21,944 nucleotides of DNA from Bacillota bacterium (GCA_023392995.1 JAEWMZ010000385.1:1-21944), one strand, 5' to 3'; numbered from the stretch's first letter, positions 6,951-15,746 are shown. Notes: generated by a model not told the origin, from the letters alone. Numbers and translations are program-made.

Positions 6951-6989
6951 AAGTGTTGGGGCAGGATTCAGAATCCCCCCAACACTTAA
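6951..6989. repeat. Large perfect hairpin without T-run
   Basis: AAGTGTTGGGG pairs with CCCCAACACTT, and inside it GGATT pairs with AATCC around a CAG loop; the only irregularity is a two-base CA bulge on the left. That is 16 bp of pairing in 39 bases. Neither flank has a T-run, so it is not a typical terminator. Confidence 0.5.
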
Positions 6990-6998
6990 CAAAAAGTC

Positions 6999-7053
6999 AA
7001 AGAAAGAAGCTTGGTATACAAATTGTAATTTTGTTTACCAGGCTTCTTTCTTT
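6999..7053. terminator. Bidirectional terminator between rnpB and the ribokinase gene
   Basis: AAAGAAAGAAGC plus TTGGTA (6999-7016) pairs with TACCA plus GGCTTCTTTCTTT (7036-7053), about 17 bp, with a further ACAAA/TTTGT pairing in the loop. The outer ends of the stem supply U-rich tails in both directions, fitting termination of rnpB (plus) and of the ribokinase gene (minus), which converge here. Confidence 0.65.
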
Positions 7054-7122
7054 GTTTATAGATCATGATTATTTTTTGATATTTTACAGTATAATAAATA
7101 CTACATCCCATTTTTTATATAC

Positions 7123-8019
7123 TTACTTATGCTCTAAGTATATACTCATAACTTCACTCATATAGGGAATTGAGGACGTTGCTCCTGCTCTTGATACTGA
7201 AATTGCTGCTGCTTTTGAGGCCAGTTCTAACGCCTCTGTAACCGGAAGTCCATGAATCTTCCCATAAACAAAGTAGCCTGTAAAGGTATCACCAGCGGCC
7301 GTTGTATCTATGGCGGTTACTTTATAAATGCCCTGCGTATACTGACTTTTTTGATAGCGATAGACTACTCCCTCCGATCCCAAGGTTAATATTATTTCAG
7401 CCTTTGGGTAGTATTCCTCCATCTTATCCAGTATTTCAGTTTTATCTACTTTTCCTGTTAGCTGTTCTCCCTCAATCTCATTTAATAGAAAAAGAGAGAC
7501 TTTTGATAAATCACATTCCTTTATTGCTTGATTAAACGGAGATGGATTCAGTGCAATTTTCATCCCCTTTTCATAAGCCTGATCAATCATATAGTTTAAA
7601 TGATTGACCTCATTCTGCAATAGTATCCAATCCCCCTGGTCAAAGGAATTCAGCACCCCGTTAATATATTCCTTCGTAAACGCTTGATTACTTCCTCCGT
7701 AAAGCAGAATGCAATTTTGGCCGCTATCCTCTACCTGTATGATGGTGTGACCACTTTTGCCCTCAACCTCTTTCATATGGCTGATCTCAATCTGATTATC
7801 CCTACAGGTTTGCAACAGCAGCTCTCCATCTGTTCCGATCAACCCTGCATGATATACCCGTGCACCTGCTCTTGCCAAGGCTACAGACTGATTAAGCCCT
7901 TTTCCACCGCAGAAGATCTCCATGCCCTTGGACAAAATGGTCTCACCCGGCTGTACGATATGACTTACCGTATACACATAATCGTAATTTAAGGATCCCA
8001 TATTTAGAATTTTCATCAT
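7123..8019 (-). CDS. PfkB-family sugar kinase, ribokinase-like
   Basis: Cytoplasmic ATP-dependent kinase of the ribokinase/PfkB family, 298 residues, the usual length. The N-terminal GSLNYDYVYTV and the substrate-side motif GGKGLNQSVALARAGA (about 38-53) are followed by the C-terminal motif DTTAAGDTFTGYF (238-250), with the catalytic base Asp244. The DTTAAGD form is the one found in true ribokinases such as E. coli RbsK. AAGGA stands seven to eight bases before the first of two adjacent ATGs at 8019. There are no ribose transporter genes beside it, so the substrate is not certain; ribose is most likely, but another pentose or a nucleoside is possible. A 7-bp inverted repeat (TTATCCC 8076-8082 with GGGATAA 8111-8117) lies in its leader. 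Confidence 0.85.
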   Translation of the reverse strand: MMKILNMGSLNYDYVYTVSHIVQPGETILSKGMEIFCGGKGLNQSVALARAGARVYHAGLIGTDGELLLQTCRDNQIEISHMKEVEGKSGHTIIQVEDSGQNCILLYGGSNQAFTKEYINGVLNSFDQGDWILLQNEVNHLNYMIDQAYEKGMKIALNPSPFNQAIKECDLSKVSLFLLNEIEGEQLTGKVDKTEILDKMEEYYPKAEIILTLGSEGVVYRYQKSQYTQGIYKVTAIDTTAAGDTFTGYFVYGKIHGLPVTEALELASKAAAISVSRAGATSSIPYMSEVMSIYLEHK

Positions 8020-8150
8020 TTTTCAATCCTTTTCCTTCGTTATTTTATTCCCTGCCGGACTGCTCTCCTAGCTGCTTATCCCGAAAAACAATCCCCTCTA
8101 ACACAATGTTGGGATAAAGTGAATTTTCTCATATACTAATTGTAAATTTA

Positions 8151-9815
8151 TCACACCTTAAAGCAGCTGCCTCCAATAAACTCCTTCAAAATAGAATTCT
8201 GAGGTACTACCTCACTCGGTGTGGCGATGAAATAATCCAGAAATTTAAGCAAACGTTTCGCTTCAATATATTCCTCGCAGTTTCGATCGATACCGAACAA
8301 GATTGGCTCTGCATACTGTTTTAATACCGCAAGCTCATAAATTAAAGCTGAATTAAACATTACATCCGCATCCTCCTGGAAAGGGAAGATATTCTCTTCC
8401 TCACCTCTGCGTACCGATGGCCACATTGAAATCGTCTTCTGAGCGGAAGCCCCTCTGGTTCTTGCATCCCGCACCATTCTTCGGATTAAACGCCCATCCG
8501 TAGTAGGAATTCGGTTGTGTTCATCAATGTTTAACTGAGTTAAAGCGCTTATATATATTTTAAATTTACTTTCTCTTGGAAGAGAATAAGAAAGGGCATC
8601 ATTCAATCCGTGAATTCCTTCAATTACTAAGATGTCATTCGATCCCAGGGTAAGATAATTTCCTTTGTATTCTCTGAACCCCGTAACAAAGTTAAAATTA
8701 GGAATATCTACAGCCTTGCCGTTCAAGAGATCCATCATATCTTTATTAAATTGTTCAATGTCAATTGCGCCCAGAACTTCAAAATTATAATTACCATTCT
8801 CATCTCTAGGCGTTCTTTCACGATCCACAAAATAATTATCTACAGCAATCGGATGAGGCTTTAGTCCATGAGCCATAAGCTGGACGCTTAATCTGTGTGA
8901 AAAGGTGGTTTTACCCGAGGAGGAGGGGCCTGCGATCATAATAAACTTTTTATCCCCAGCTCTTTTTATCGTCTCTGCTATTTCACTGATCTTTTTCTCC
9001 TGAAGGGCTTCCTGCACCAGTATAAGCTCGTTCACTCTTCCCTTTGCGATTACATCATTCAGTGCGCCAACATTGGGAATATCCATCATACCTGCCCATT
9101 CATTCGCTTCCTTTAAGGTCAGATAGAGTTTCTTCTGCGGAACAAAAGGAGTGATCCTAGTTGGATTTTTCTTTTCCGGTAATAATAACAGAAATCCGCT
9201 TTCATATAGCATTAGATCAAAATATTTTAAAATTCCTGTGTTGGAGGGCATATAGCCATAATAATAATCTTCAAATCCATCCAGGCTATAGATATTTGCT
9301 TTTGATACCCGGCGGTATTTGAATAACTTTTCTTTGTCATACATTTTATAATGACGGAATAATTCAATTGCGTCATCCGTTCCGATACTGCGTTTCATAA
9401 ATGGTATATCTCTCTGGATCATATCTTTCATTCTTCCTTTGATTGACTCCAACCGCTCAGCCGTCATCGGATATTTTCCTTTATATTCACAGAAAAGGCC
9501 ATTCCCTATGCTATATTCAATGGTAACCTTCTCTACATTTTCAACTCCAAACTCTGCATGAAGAGCCTTCAGCATCACCAATACCATACCGCGGTTATAG
9601 GTTTTTCCGCCTGCATCCTCCGCTGTTGTGACAAAGCGGATTTTACTGTTATCCGCTGCATGCTTAAATAGTTCCCTAAGTTTATTATTCACAAAAGCTA
9701 ATATGATGTCATTCTCATAATCCTTCTGAAACTCTCTGCTAATAGCCAGTAGAGTGGTGTTATTTGGATATTCCCTAGCCTGCCCATTCACCTCAACCTT
9801 TATTGTTCCATTCAT
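8151..9815 (-). CDS. TGS-domain nucleoside (uridine-type) kinase
   Basis: Large P-loop kinase of the uridine kinase/phosphoribulokinase superfamily with an added N-terminal half. Residues 1-65 form a TGS-like domain (KVEVNGQAREYPNNTTLLAI), about 70-180 resemble the tRNA-synthetase second additional domain (AKGR and YKMYDKE phrases), and the kinase domain begins at about 288 with Walker A GPSSSGKTT (296-304) followed by AVDNYFVDR and VIEGIHGLND, typical of uridine kinases. At 554 residues it matches the architecture known from clostridial and Thermotoga proteins of this family. The ATG at 9815 has AGGAG eight bases upstream; a GTG at 9824 overlaps that site and was rejected. It follows trmK by 82 bp. 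Phosphorylation of a pyrimidine nucleoside is likely; the job of the TGS half is unknown. Confidence 0.88.
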   Translation of the reverse strand: MNGTIKVEVNGQAREYPNNTTLLAISREFQKDYENDIILAFVNNKLRELFKHAADNSKIRFVTTAEDAGGKTYNRGMVLVMLKALHAEFGVENVEKVTIEYSIGNGLFCEYKGKYPMTAERLESIKGRMKDMIQRDIPFMKRSIGTDDAIELFRHYKMYDKEKLFKYRRVSKANIYSLDGFEDYYYGYMPSNTGILKYFDLMLYESGFLLLLPEKKNPTRITPFVPQKKLYLTLKEANEWAGMMDIPNVGALNDVIAKGRVNELILVQEALQEKKISEIAETIKRAGDKKFIMIAGPSSSGKTTFSHRLSVQLMAHGLKPHPIAVDNYFVDRERTPRDENGNYNFEVLGAIDIEQFNKDMMDLLNGKAVDIPNFNFVTGFREYKGNYLTLGSNDILVIEGIHGLNDALSYSLPRESKFKIYISALTQLNIDEHNRIPTTDGRLIRRMVRDARTRGASAQKTISMWPSVRRGEEENIFPFQEDADVMFNSALIYELAVLKQYAEPILFGIDRNCEEYIEAKRLLKFLDYFIATPSEVVPQNSILKEFIGGSCFKV

Positions 9816-9897
9816 TCTTAACACTCCTCTTTTTCAAATTCGACGAACAGAAGAATTTAATTCAGCAGCTCTTAATTACAAAACCTTCTTAAACCTT

Positions 9898-10653
9898 TTA
9901 ATTTGCACTTTCCTCTTCATAATAAGAAAGGCCACGCCAAAGCAAATCCATCCTATCCTTAATTTCCTGCTTTCTTGCCTGTGAATTTTCCGTCTGTTCT
10001 GCATTCAGAGCTTGCATAATCCCTTCACACAAGCTATAGTCCCAAAGCATAAATTCCTTTAGTATACGATTCTTTTGCTGTAATAACAATTTTCCATAAT
10101 AAAAATGTTCTTTCTCTACTAAAACATATTTCTCGGCATCCTTATTTAGGCTATTTTTTATTGCCTTCATGATAAAATAGTATTTTTCGTCTTCTTTCAC
10201 CATATTCTCTTCTACAATCAGAAACCCTTCCTCCTGTAGCATATAGCGAACTTTATGTATTTCTGATTGTGGCTGCAGCACCAATTCTCTTGCTGCTTGC
10301 AGCACTTCTTTTTTCGCTGTAAGGATTTGAATCATCAAGTTGCCGCCCATACCAGCAATTAATATGGTATCCGCTTCCTGCTCCTCCAACTTCTCCAAAC
10401 CATTTGATCTTCTGGTTGCTATTATATCCGAGTAGCCATACTTTTTAATATTTTCATTTGCACGATTAATCGGTCCCTGATTTACATCCATCGCGATGAC
10501 AGATGGTGATATCTCGTTCTCTGCCAAATAAATGGCTGTATACGCATGATCACAGCCTACATCAGCAACCCGGTTGCCAGGTGTTACATAATCGGCTACC
10601 GCCTGCAACCGCCTGGATAAATGTATTTTATGTCCATCTTTCTTATCTTGCAT
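9898..10653 (-). CDS. trmK: tRNA (adenine22-N1)-methyltransferase
   Basis: S-adenosylmethionine-dependent enzyme that methylates N1 of A22 in the D-arm of some tRNAs, found mainly in Firmicutes. The 251-residue protein shows the SAM-binding motif VADVGCDHAYTAIYLA (about 29-44), the acidic motif AMDVNQGPINRA, and the hallmark IAGMGGNLMIQIL (about 99-111), followed by LVLQPQSE. The C-terminal third is a helical, Lys/Glu-rich coiled-coil-like segment, as in TrmK. GGAG lies eight bases before the ATG at 10653. It follows rpoD, the usual order in Firmicutes, but here the Nif3-like gene that often comes next is replaced by a nucleoside kinase. Confidence 0.93.
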   Translation of the reverse strand: MQDKKDGHKIHLSRRLQAVADYVTPGNRVADVGCDHAYTAIYLAENEISPSVIAMDVNQGPINRANENIKKYGYSDIIATRRSNGLEKLEEQEADTILIAGMGGNLMIQILTAKKEVLQAARELVLQPQSEIHKVRYMLQEEGFLIVEENMVKEDEKYYFIMKAIKNSLNKDAEKYVLVEKEHFYYGKLLLQQKNRILKEFMLWDYSLCEGIMQALNAEQTENSQARKQEIKDRMDLLWRGLSYYEEESAN

Positions 10654-10710
10654 CTTATATGCTCCATTATATTCTTATTCATTCCAGCAGTGTTCATTTA
10701 TGAATAATAA

Positions 10711-10729
10711 ACTCCCCACTGAGGGGAGT
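10711..10729. terminator. Intrinsic terminator between rpoD and trmK
   Basis: ACTCCCC (10711-10717) and GGGGAGT (10723-10729) form a 7-bp GC-rich stem with a five-base loop. The minus strand continues TTATTATT and the plus strand CTATTTTTATT, so it can act in both directions; for the minus strand it would end the dgt-dnaG-rpoD transcript. Confidence 0.65.
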
Positions 10730-10778
10730 CTATTTTTATTATATAAACGCGCCAAGCGAGTGTACATCCGCCAGAGGC

Positions 10779-10831
10779 TGTCGCATTCCCATGCGACATT
10801 TTAATACTTCGTGATGCCAAAACATTGGCAT
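10779..10831. repeat. Two perfect hairpins directly after rpoD
   Basis: TGTCGCAT/ATGCGACA (10779-10798, loop of four) and ATGCCAA/TTGGCAT (10814-10831, loop of four) lie within 66 bases after the rpoD stop. Only the plus-strand side of the first is followed by TTTT. Together with the terminator at 10711 they make a three-hairpin 3' region. Confidence 0.5.
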
Positions 10832-10844
10832 GGGAACTCGTCAC

Positions 10845-11939
10845 TTATTCTAAATAATCCTTTAACTTTCTGCTGCGGCTGGGATGTCTCAGCTTACGCA
10901 GAGCCTTCGCCTCAATCTGGCGAATTCGCTCTCTGGTTACATTGAACTCTTTTCCCACTTCTTCCAAAGTACGTGCCCGTCCATCATCCAAGCCAAATCT
11001 TAGCCGAAGTACCTTCTGCTCACGTTCCGTTAAGGTTCCCAGAACCTCTACTAACTGCTCCTTCAGTAAGGTGAAGGCCGCTGCTTCCGCAGGCACCGGC
11101 ACATTATCATCCTGAATAAAATCTCCCAGATGGCTGTCTTCCTCCTCACCAATTGGGGTTTCTAAGGATACCGGCTCCTGGGAAATCTTCTGGATTTCAC
11201 GCACCCGGTCAACCGGCAAATTCATCACTTCAGAAATCTCTTCCGGGGAGGGTTCTCTTCCCAGCTCCTGCAGCAATTGACGCTGCACTCTGGTCAGCTT
11301 ATTGATTGTCTCTACCATATGGACAGGAATACGAATCGTTCTAGCCTGGTCAGCAATCGCTCTAGTGATTGCCTGTCGAATCCACCAGGTAGCGTAAGTA
11401 CTGAATTTATATCCTTTACGATAATCAAATTTTTCAACAGCTTTTATTAAGCCCAGATTTCCTTCTTGAATTAAATCCAAAAACAGCATACCGCGCCCTA
11501 CATAACGTTTTGCAATACTTACTACCAGACGGAGATTTGCTTCAGCAAGACGCTTTTTCGCATAGTCATCTCCCTCTTCCATCTTACGCGCCAGCATAGT
11601 TTCTTCATCCGCATTCAGAAGCTGCACCTTACCAATTTCCTTTAAATACATACGAACCGGGTCATCAATATTGATTCCCTCCGGAACAGATAAATCTATG
11701 GTTTCTAAGTCTTCTTCATCATCCAGGATGATATCTTCTTCATCCTCTTCCGAAATTCTGAGGACGTCAACATTATGCTTGTCCAGGAAGTCATAGATTT
11801 TCTCAACCTTGCCAGGATCCAATTCCATATCCGCAAAGAAATCATTTACTTCCTGATATTCAAGTACATTCTTCTTCTTTTCGGCAAAAACTAAAAGTTC
11901 CTTCAGTCTTTCCGTAAACTTTATGATATTTTCGTCCAT
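10845..11939 (-). CDS. rpoD: RNA polymerase primary sigma factor (sigma-70/sigma-A)
   Basis: Housekeeping sigma factor that directs RNA polymerase to -35/-10 promoters such as those seen across this window. The 364-residue protein has a short region 1.1 (about 10-80, with an acidic run EEDEEDIILDDEED at 64-77), region 1.2 (DDPVRMYLKEIGKV, 92-105), region 2 (LRLVVSIAKRYVGRGMLFLD to YATWWIRQAITRAI, 136-195), region 3 (IRIPVHMVETINKL onward) and region 4 with the helix-turn-helix (LEEVGKEFNVTRERIRQIE, 325-343). Length is that of Bacillus SigA rather than the longer proteobacterial RpoD. The ATG at 11939 has AAGGA at seven bases; the longer TTG start lies inside that site. Third gene of dgt-dnaG-rpoD. 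Confidence 0.98.
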   Translation of the reverse strand: MDENIIKFTERLKELLVFAEKKKNVLEYQEVNDFFADMELDPGKVEKIYDFLDKHNVDVLRISEEDEEDIILDDEEDLETIDLSVPEGINIDDPVRMYLKEIGKVQLLNADEETMLARKMEEGDDYAKKRLAEANLRLVVSIAKRYVGRGMLFLDLIQEGNLGLIKAVEKFDYRKGYKFSTYATWWIRQAITRAIADQARTIRIPVHMVETINKLTRVQRQLLQELGREPSPEEISEVMNLPVDRVREIQKISQEPVSLETPIGEEEDSHLGDFIQDDNVPVPAEAAAFTLLKEQLVEVLGTLTEREQKVLRLRFGLDDGRARTLEEVGKEFNVTRERIRQIEAKALRKLRHPSRSRKLKDYLE

Positions 11940-12030
11940 AGTTAATCCTTCCTTCTTCAACTCTTTTTATATTTTAACCACCATTTGATGAAATATGCAA
12001 TTTACGCTATTTGCGGGTGCAATCATCAGT

Positions 12031-13812
12031 TTAGCTGCCAAAGGTAAAGTGTTTTTTCTTAAGTTCTGTCTTATCTTTGATTATCTTCATCAACAACTGT
12101 GTATCATTTACTTCAATTGCCTTCTGGCTCTGCATGTCCAAACTATGTTCCTTTAGCTTCATTACTGTGTCAGAAAGCGCCTTGTGTCTTGCAGCTGCAT
12201 CCATCTCTCCTCGGATACTGGCAGAAAAGAGAGCCGCTACCTCTGATTGTTCCTCTTTGTTTTGAAAGTTGTTAATAATTTTTGCGGGAATAACCATTTT
12301 TTCTTTCTTATATTGTTCAAATACCAGTGACGCCACTTCATGATAGATACCTTCCGTAAAATCCTCCGGTTCAATGATTCCCTTAATCTTATCAAAGAGG
12401 GAATGATCCTCGATCAGCCAGGTAAGCATTAGTCTTTGAGATTTGGTAATGCCATCTTCCTGCTGCCGCTTTCCCTTGGTGGTTTCAGCTCTTGGCTCCC
12501 TTGGTTCTCCCAGCCCAAGTACCAGTTGATTCCCCAGTTTATTTACCAGTCTTCGAAGCTGCTCTGCATCAATTTGATAAGTCTTTGCCACCGCATCAAT
12601 ATAAAAGTTTCGCTCCAGCTCCTCCCCAAAGGTAATTAACTTCTTCGCTGTTTCCTGAAAGAATTTTGTCTTTTGCTCCGGATCGGACATATCATATTCC
12701 GTCTGCAATACATCTATCTCAAAAAAGAAGCTATTTTTCGCCTCCTCAATCCTTCGTTGATATTCCTCTGCTCCTAAGGCTTTGATAAATTCATCCGGAT
12801 CCTTATAGGGCTTCATATTGATTACCTTAACGGTTAATCCCGCCTCTTTCAGTATCGGGATTGCACGGAGTGCAGCCTGCGTTCCGGCACCATCACTATC
12901 AAAGGTGAGAAGAATTTCATGGGTATATCTCTTAATTAAATTAGCATGAAAGGTCGTAAAGGCGGTTCCCAGGGCTGCCACTGCATTCGTAAAGCCAGCC
13001 TGGTGCAATGCAATCACATCCATATAGCCTTCGCAGATAAGCAGATACTGCTTTCTGGAGGCACGGGCAAAATTTAGCCCGTATAGATTCCTGCTCTTAT
13101 CAAACAATAAGGTTTCCGGAGAATTTAAATATTTGGGAAGTGCATCTCCCATGACACGCCCGCCAAAGCCGATCACCCTATGGTTTACGTCCATAATCGG
13201 GAACATCACACGATTCCAGAATTTATCTGTTCCACCTCTTTGTTCATCAAGGTTCACAAGTCCGGATTGCTTAAGGATACCATCCTCATAGCCCAGACCT
13301 TTTAAGTATTTATACAGATCATCGCTATAGGGATTCGAAAATCCTAAGCCGAATTGTTTTACTGTATCCTCCGACAAGCCTCTGCGAAGGAGATATTCAT
13401 GAGCTGTTCTGCCCCTCTCAGAAAGCAGTTGATAATAAAAATATTTCGCTGCCTGTTTGTTAATCTCCAGCAGCTTTCCTCTGAGATCCGACTGCCGTCT
13501 GGCTTCTTCCGAAAGCTCCTGCTCCGGAAGCTGAACCCCTGCCCGTTCTGCTAAAAATTTAAGTGCTTCCAGGAAGGTATAGTTCTCGTATTCCATAATA
13601 AAGGTAAACACATTACCGCCTACACCACAGCCAAAGCAGTGGTACATCTGTTTGGAAGCACTGACGGAAAAGGAAGGCGTCTTTTCATTATGAAACGGAC
13701 ACAGCCCCATGTGATTGCTGCCCTTTTTCTGTAACCGTAGGTAGGAGCCAATTACACTCACGATATCGTTCCTGCTTCTTATTTCTTCAACTAGTTCATC
13801 CGAGTAAAGCAT
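12031..13812 (-). CDS. dnaG: DNA primase
   Basis: Synthesises RNA primers for lagging-strand replication and works with the DnaB/DnaC helicase. The 593-residue protein has the N-terminal zinc ribbon with Cys38, His41, Cys59 and Cys62 (CPFHNEKTPSFSV, MYHCFGCGVGGN), the RNA-polymerase core with KYLNSPET, and the Toprim fold with Glu261 (LLICEGYMDVIAL) and Asp305/Asp307 (LLTFDSDGAG). The C-terminal helicase-interacting domain follows a charged linker (about 430-455) and is, as usual, poorly conserved. GGAGG lies nine bases before the ATG at 13812. It sits 42 bp after dgt and 91 bp before rpoD, so it is very likely cotranscribed with both. Confidence 0.98.
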   Translation of the reverse strand: MLYSDELVEEIRSRNDIVSVIGSYLRLQKKGSNHMGLCPFHNEKTPSFSVSASKQMYHCFGCGVGGNVFTFIMEYENYTFLEALKFLAERAGVQLPEQELSEEARRQSDLRGKLLEINKQAAKYFYYQLLSERGRTAHEYLLRRGLSEDTVKQFGLGFSNPYSDDLYKYLKGLGYEDGILKQSGLVNLDEQRGGTDKFWNRVMFPIMDVNHRVIGFGGRVMGDALPKYLNSPETLLFDKSRNLYGLNFARASRKQYLLICEGYMDVIALHQAGFTNAVAALGTAFTTFHANLIKRYTHEILLTFDSDGAGTQAALRAIPILKEAGLTVKVINMKPYKDPDEFIKALGAEEYQRRIEEAKNSFFFEIDVLQTEYDMSDPEQKTKFFQETAKKLITFGEELERNFYIDAVAKTYQIDAEQLRRLVNKLGNQLVLGLGEPREPRAETTKGKRQQEDGITKSQRLMLTWLIEDHSLFDKIKGIIEPEDFTEGIYHEVASLVFEQYKKEKMVIPAKIINNFQNKEEQSEVAALFSASIRGEMDAAARHKALSDTVMKLKEHSLDMQSQKAIEVNDTQLLMKIIKDKTELKKKHFTFGS

Positions 13813-13854
13813 TCCGTACTCCCTCCATCGATTTCAAAATCCTAATTCTAATCT

Positions 13855-14880
13855 TTAATAGACACTCCAGGAAGCAGGAATCATAATCTGCTTAAACTTT
13901 GCAATGGCATATCGATCCGTCATCCCTGCTATGTAGTCACAAATAATTCTCTCCGGTGGCTCACCAATCTGATCCACCCTCATACGAAATTCCTCCGGAA
14001 GATACTGAGCATGCTTCTTATAATATAGAAACAACTCCTCCAAAAGCCGTTCCGCCTGTTCCTCCTGCCCCTTGGCTTTTTTATTCATATATACACTTTG
14101 AAACATATACTTCCGAAGCTGAAGCATTGCTGCTTCAATTTCCGGAGACATTATAATATCATTCTTATCCCGGCTGTTGGAGACAATATCGTGAATCAGA
14201 ATATCCAGGCGTTTTCCCAGGCTTGATCCAAGTATATCCGTATATTCTTTGGGTATATCTTCTTCGCTGATAATCTGCCCACGGATTGCATCATCAATAT
14301 CATGATTAATATAGGCAATTTTATCACTAAGGCGAACTATCTTCCCTTCCAGGGTGGAGGGCATCCCTTCTGTCTGATGACCCCTAATTCCATCTCGCAC
14401 CTCTTTCGATAAATTAAGACCCTTTCCATGATTTTCAAGAAATTCTACGACACGGATACTTTGCAAATGATGCCGAAAGCCTAAGGAGCAAATTCGGTTA
14501 AGAGCGCGCTCTCCCGCATGTCCAAAGGGTGTATGTCCAAGATCATGTCCCAGGGCGATGGCTTCGGTCAAATCCTCATTTAATAATAGCGATTTTGCTA
14601 TGGTTCTGGCAATCTGAGCAACCTCAAGTGTATGAGTGAGTCTCGTTCGGTAATGATCTCCCTCCGGTGCCAGAAATACCTGTGTTTTATGTTTTAATCT
14701 GCGAAAAGCCTTTGAATGCAAAATCCTGTCCCTATCCCTTTGATAAATTGGACGGATATCACAGGGAGCCTCCTCTCTGTCTCTTCCCTGAGATTCATCA
14801 GAAAAAGCAGCAAAGGGACTAAGTATTTCGTGTTCTCTTTTTTCCAACATCTCGCGGATGTTCCTACTTTGTTGTTCCAT
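13855..14880 (-). CDS. dgt: Deoxyguanosinetriphosphate triphosphohydrolase-like HD protein
   Basis: HD-domain hydrolase expected to cleave dNTPs to deoxynucleoside and triphosphate. The 341-residue protein has the metal-binding HD pattern: His83 (RTRLTHTLEVAQIA), His112-Asp113 (ALGHDLGHTPFGHAGE) and a later Asp in the helix KIAYINHDIDDA. The N-terminal phrase DRILHSKAFRRLKHKTQVF is typical of the dGTPase family. GGAG stands six bases before the ATG at 14880, while the upstream ATG at 14892 has no ribosome binding site, so I chose the shorter form. It is the first gene of dgt-dnaG-rpoD, an arrangement common in Clostridia that links nucleotide control to replication start. Substrate preference cannot be read from sequence. 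Confidence 0.93.
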   Translation of the reverse strand: MEQQSRNIREMLEKREHEILSPFAAFSDESQGRDREEAPCDIRPIYQRDRDRILHSKAFRRLKHKTQVFLAPEGDHYRTRLTHTLEVAQIARTIAKSLLLNEDLTEAIALGHDLGHTPFGHAGERALNRICSLGFRHHLQSIRVVEFLENHGKGLNLSKEVRDGIRGHQTEGMPSTLEGKIVRLSDKIAYINHDIDDAIRGQIISEEDIPKEYTDILGSSLGKRLDILIHDIVSNSRDKNDIIMSPEIEAAMLQLRKYMFQSVYMNKKAKGQEEQAERLLEELFLYYKKHAQYLPEEFRMRVDQIGEPPERIICDYIAGMTDRYAIAKFKQIMIPASWSVY

Positions 14881-15509
14881 ACCGCACTCCATTCTGCTGC
14901 TATATACAGCACAAAACGAAAATGAATGTGAACCTCTTACTACTAATATTCTACAAGGTTAGCCGATTTCCTTTTTTTATTCAGAAAAATATTAAAAAAT
15001 CAACCCAACTGACATTTCACCGCTAAAGTTCGTCTAAAAACCTCTGGTTCCGGTCTGCAACGCTAGCTACCACAGAATGCATGTTCAGAGCAATACAATG
15101 AGTTTCAGTCACTCCTAAATCACTCAAAGCAGGGGTTTCCCATAATGTCAGAAAGAATGATATAAAAATATCCCCCAGGTCAGAATTTTATCTCACCTGA
15201 AGGAATTTTATCTCACCTGAAGGAATTTTATCTCACTTGAAGGAATTTTATCTCACTTGAAGGAATTACTTTGTTAAACGAACCAGGCTCTGGCTCCTGT
15301 GCATGATAAATGCTCCCTTACCGAAGGTTCCCTTCTGTCTTTTGACAGCATTCACAATATCACAGTATTTCTCATGTCACAAATGACTTTTCGATAGCAA
15401 ATCACTTAGCCACCGTTCTACAAGAACTCCTGATATTAGTTGTCACTCAGCTCTCATCTTCTGTAAGAGGGTTAATATTAAGAGTTAACATTAGGGTTAA
15501 CAATCATTT
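14881..15509. other. Gene-poor region with tandem repeats and possible decayed coding sequence
   Basis: About 630 bases with no intact gene. It holds four 20-bp tandem repeats (15181-15260). On the minus strand two stop-limited frames flank the array: about 15407-15277 (phrases VLVERWLSDLLSKSHL, then after one stop YCDIVNAVKRQKGTFGKG and IMHRSQSLVRLTK) and about 15189-15026 (phrases LWETPALSDLGVTETHCIAL, VVASVADRNQRFLDEL). They have no usable start and look like decayed protein-coding sequence or chance frames. I recognise no family. Two GTTAAC palindromes (15484-15489, 15496-15501) near the right end could make a weak hairpin after the Cys-rich protein gene. Confidence 0.4.
15181..15260. repeat. 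Tandem repeat, four copies of 20 bp
   Basis: Unit AGGAATTTTATCTCACCTGA. Copies start at 15181, 15201, 15221 and 15241; the first begins CA instead of AG, and the last two have CTTGA in place of CCTGA. A partial fifth unit (AGGAATT) follows at 15261. The unit is perfectly periodic and does not occur elsewhere in the window. Tandem 20-bp units of this kind occur at the ends of some insertion sequences (IS21 family, for example), or may be binding-site iterons. Confidence 0.85.
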
Positions 15510-15671
15510 TTAAGCCTTTTTATCTTGTTCCTTCGTGCTGCATTTTCCCCTGGCTCCACAGGAATCACATCCACCACAGCAGCTCTTTCCCTCTTTTAAA
15601 TCCTTTGTTTTTTTATAAATAATATATCCTGTATAAGTTAGTATGATGATACCCAAGATAATTCCAGCCAT
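15510..15671 (-). CDS. FeoB-associated Cys-rich membrane protein
   Basis: Small single-pass membrane protein that commonly follows feoB in Clostridia and is thought to assist ferrous iron uptake. Starting at the ATG at 15671 it has 53 residues: a membrane segment at about 3-19 (GIILGIIILTYTGYIIY), a basic stretch, then a Cys cluster (CCGGCDSCGARGKC) with five of its residues spaced for metal or iron-sulfur binding. I preferred this start because GAGGT lies five bases upstream and the membrane segment then begins at once, as in the family; an ATG at 15704 with AGGAG only three bases upstream would add 11 residues. It follows feoB by about 75 bp and is probably the last gene of the feo operon. 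Confidence 0.85.
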   Translation of the reverse strand: MAGIILGIIILTYTGYIIYKKTKDLKEGKSCCGGCDSCGARGKCSTKEQDKKA

Positions 15672-15746
15672 AAGCACCTCTTCTTTCATAGAATATGGTT
15701 TCATAAGCTCCTACAATATACTTTATATTACAAAACTATTCAGCTG

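Noticed and set aside
15181..15260. CRISPR array
   Set aside because: The 20-bp units are directly adjacent with no spacers, so this is a simple tandem repeat.
14893..15420. Intact transposase gene
   Set aside because: Minus-strand frames are broken by several stops and have no start; only a possible relic can be claimed.
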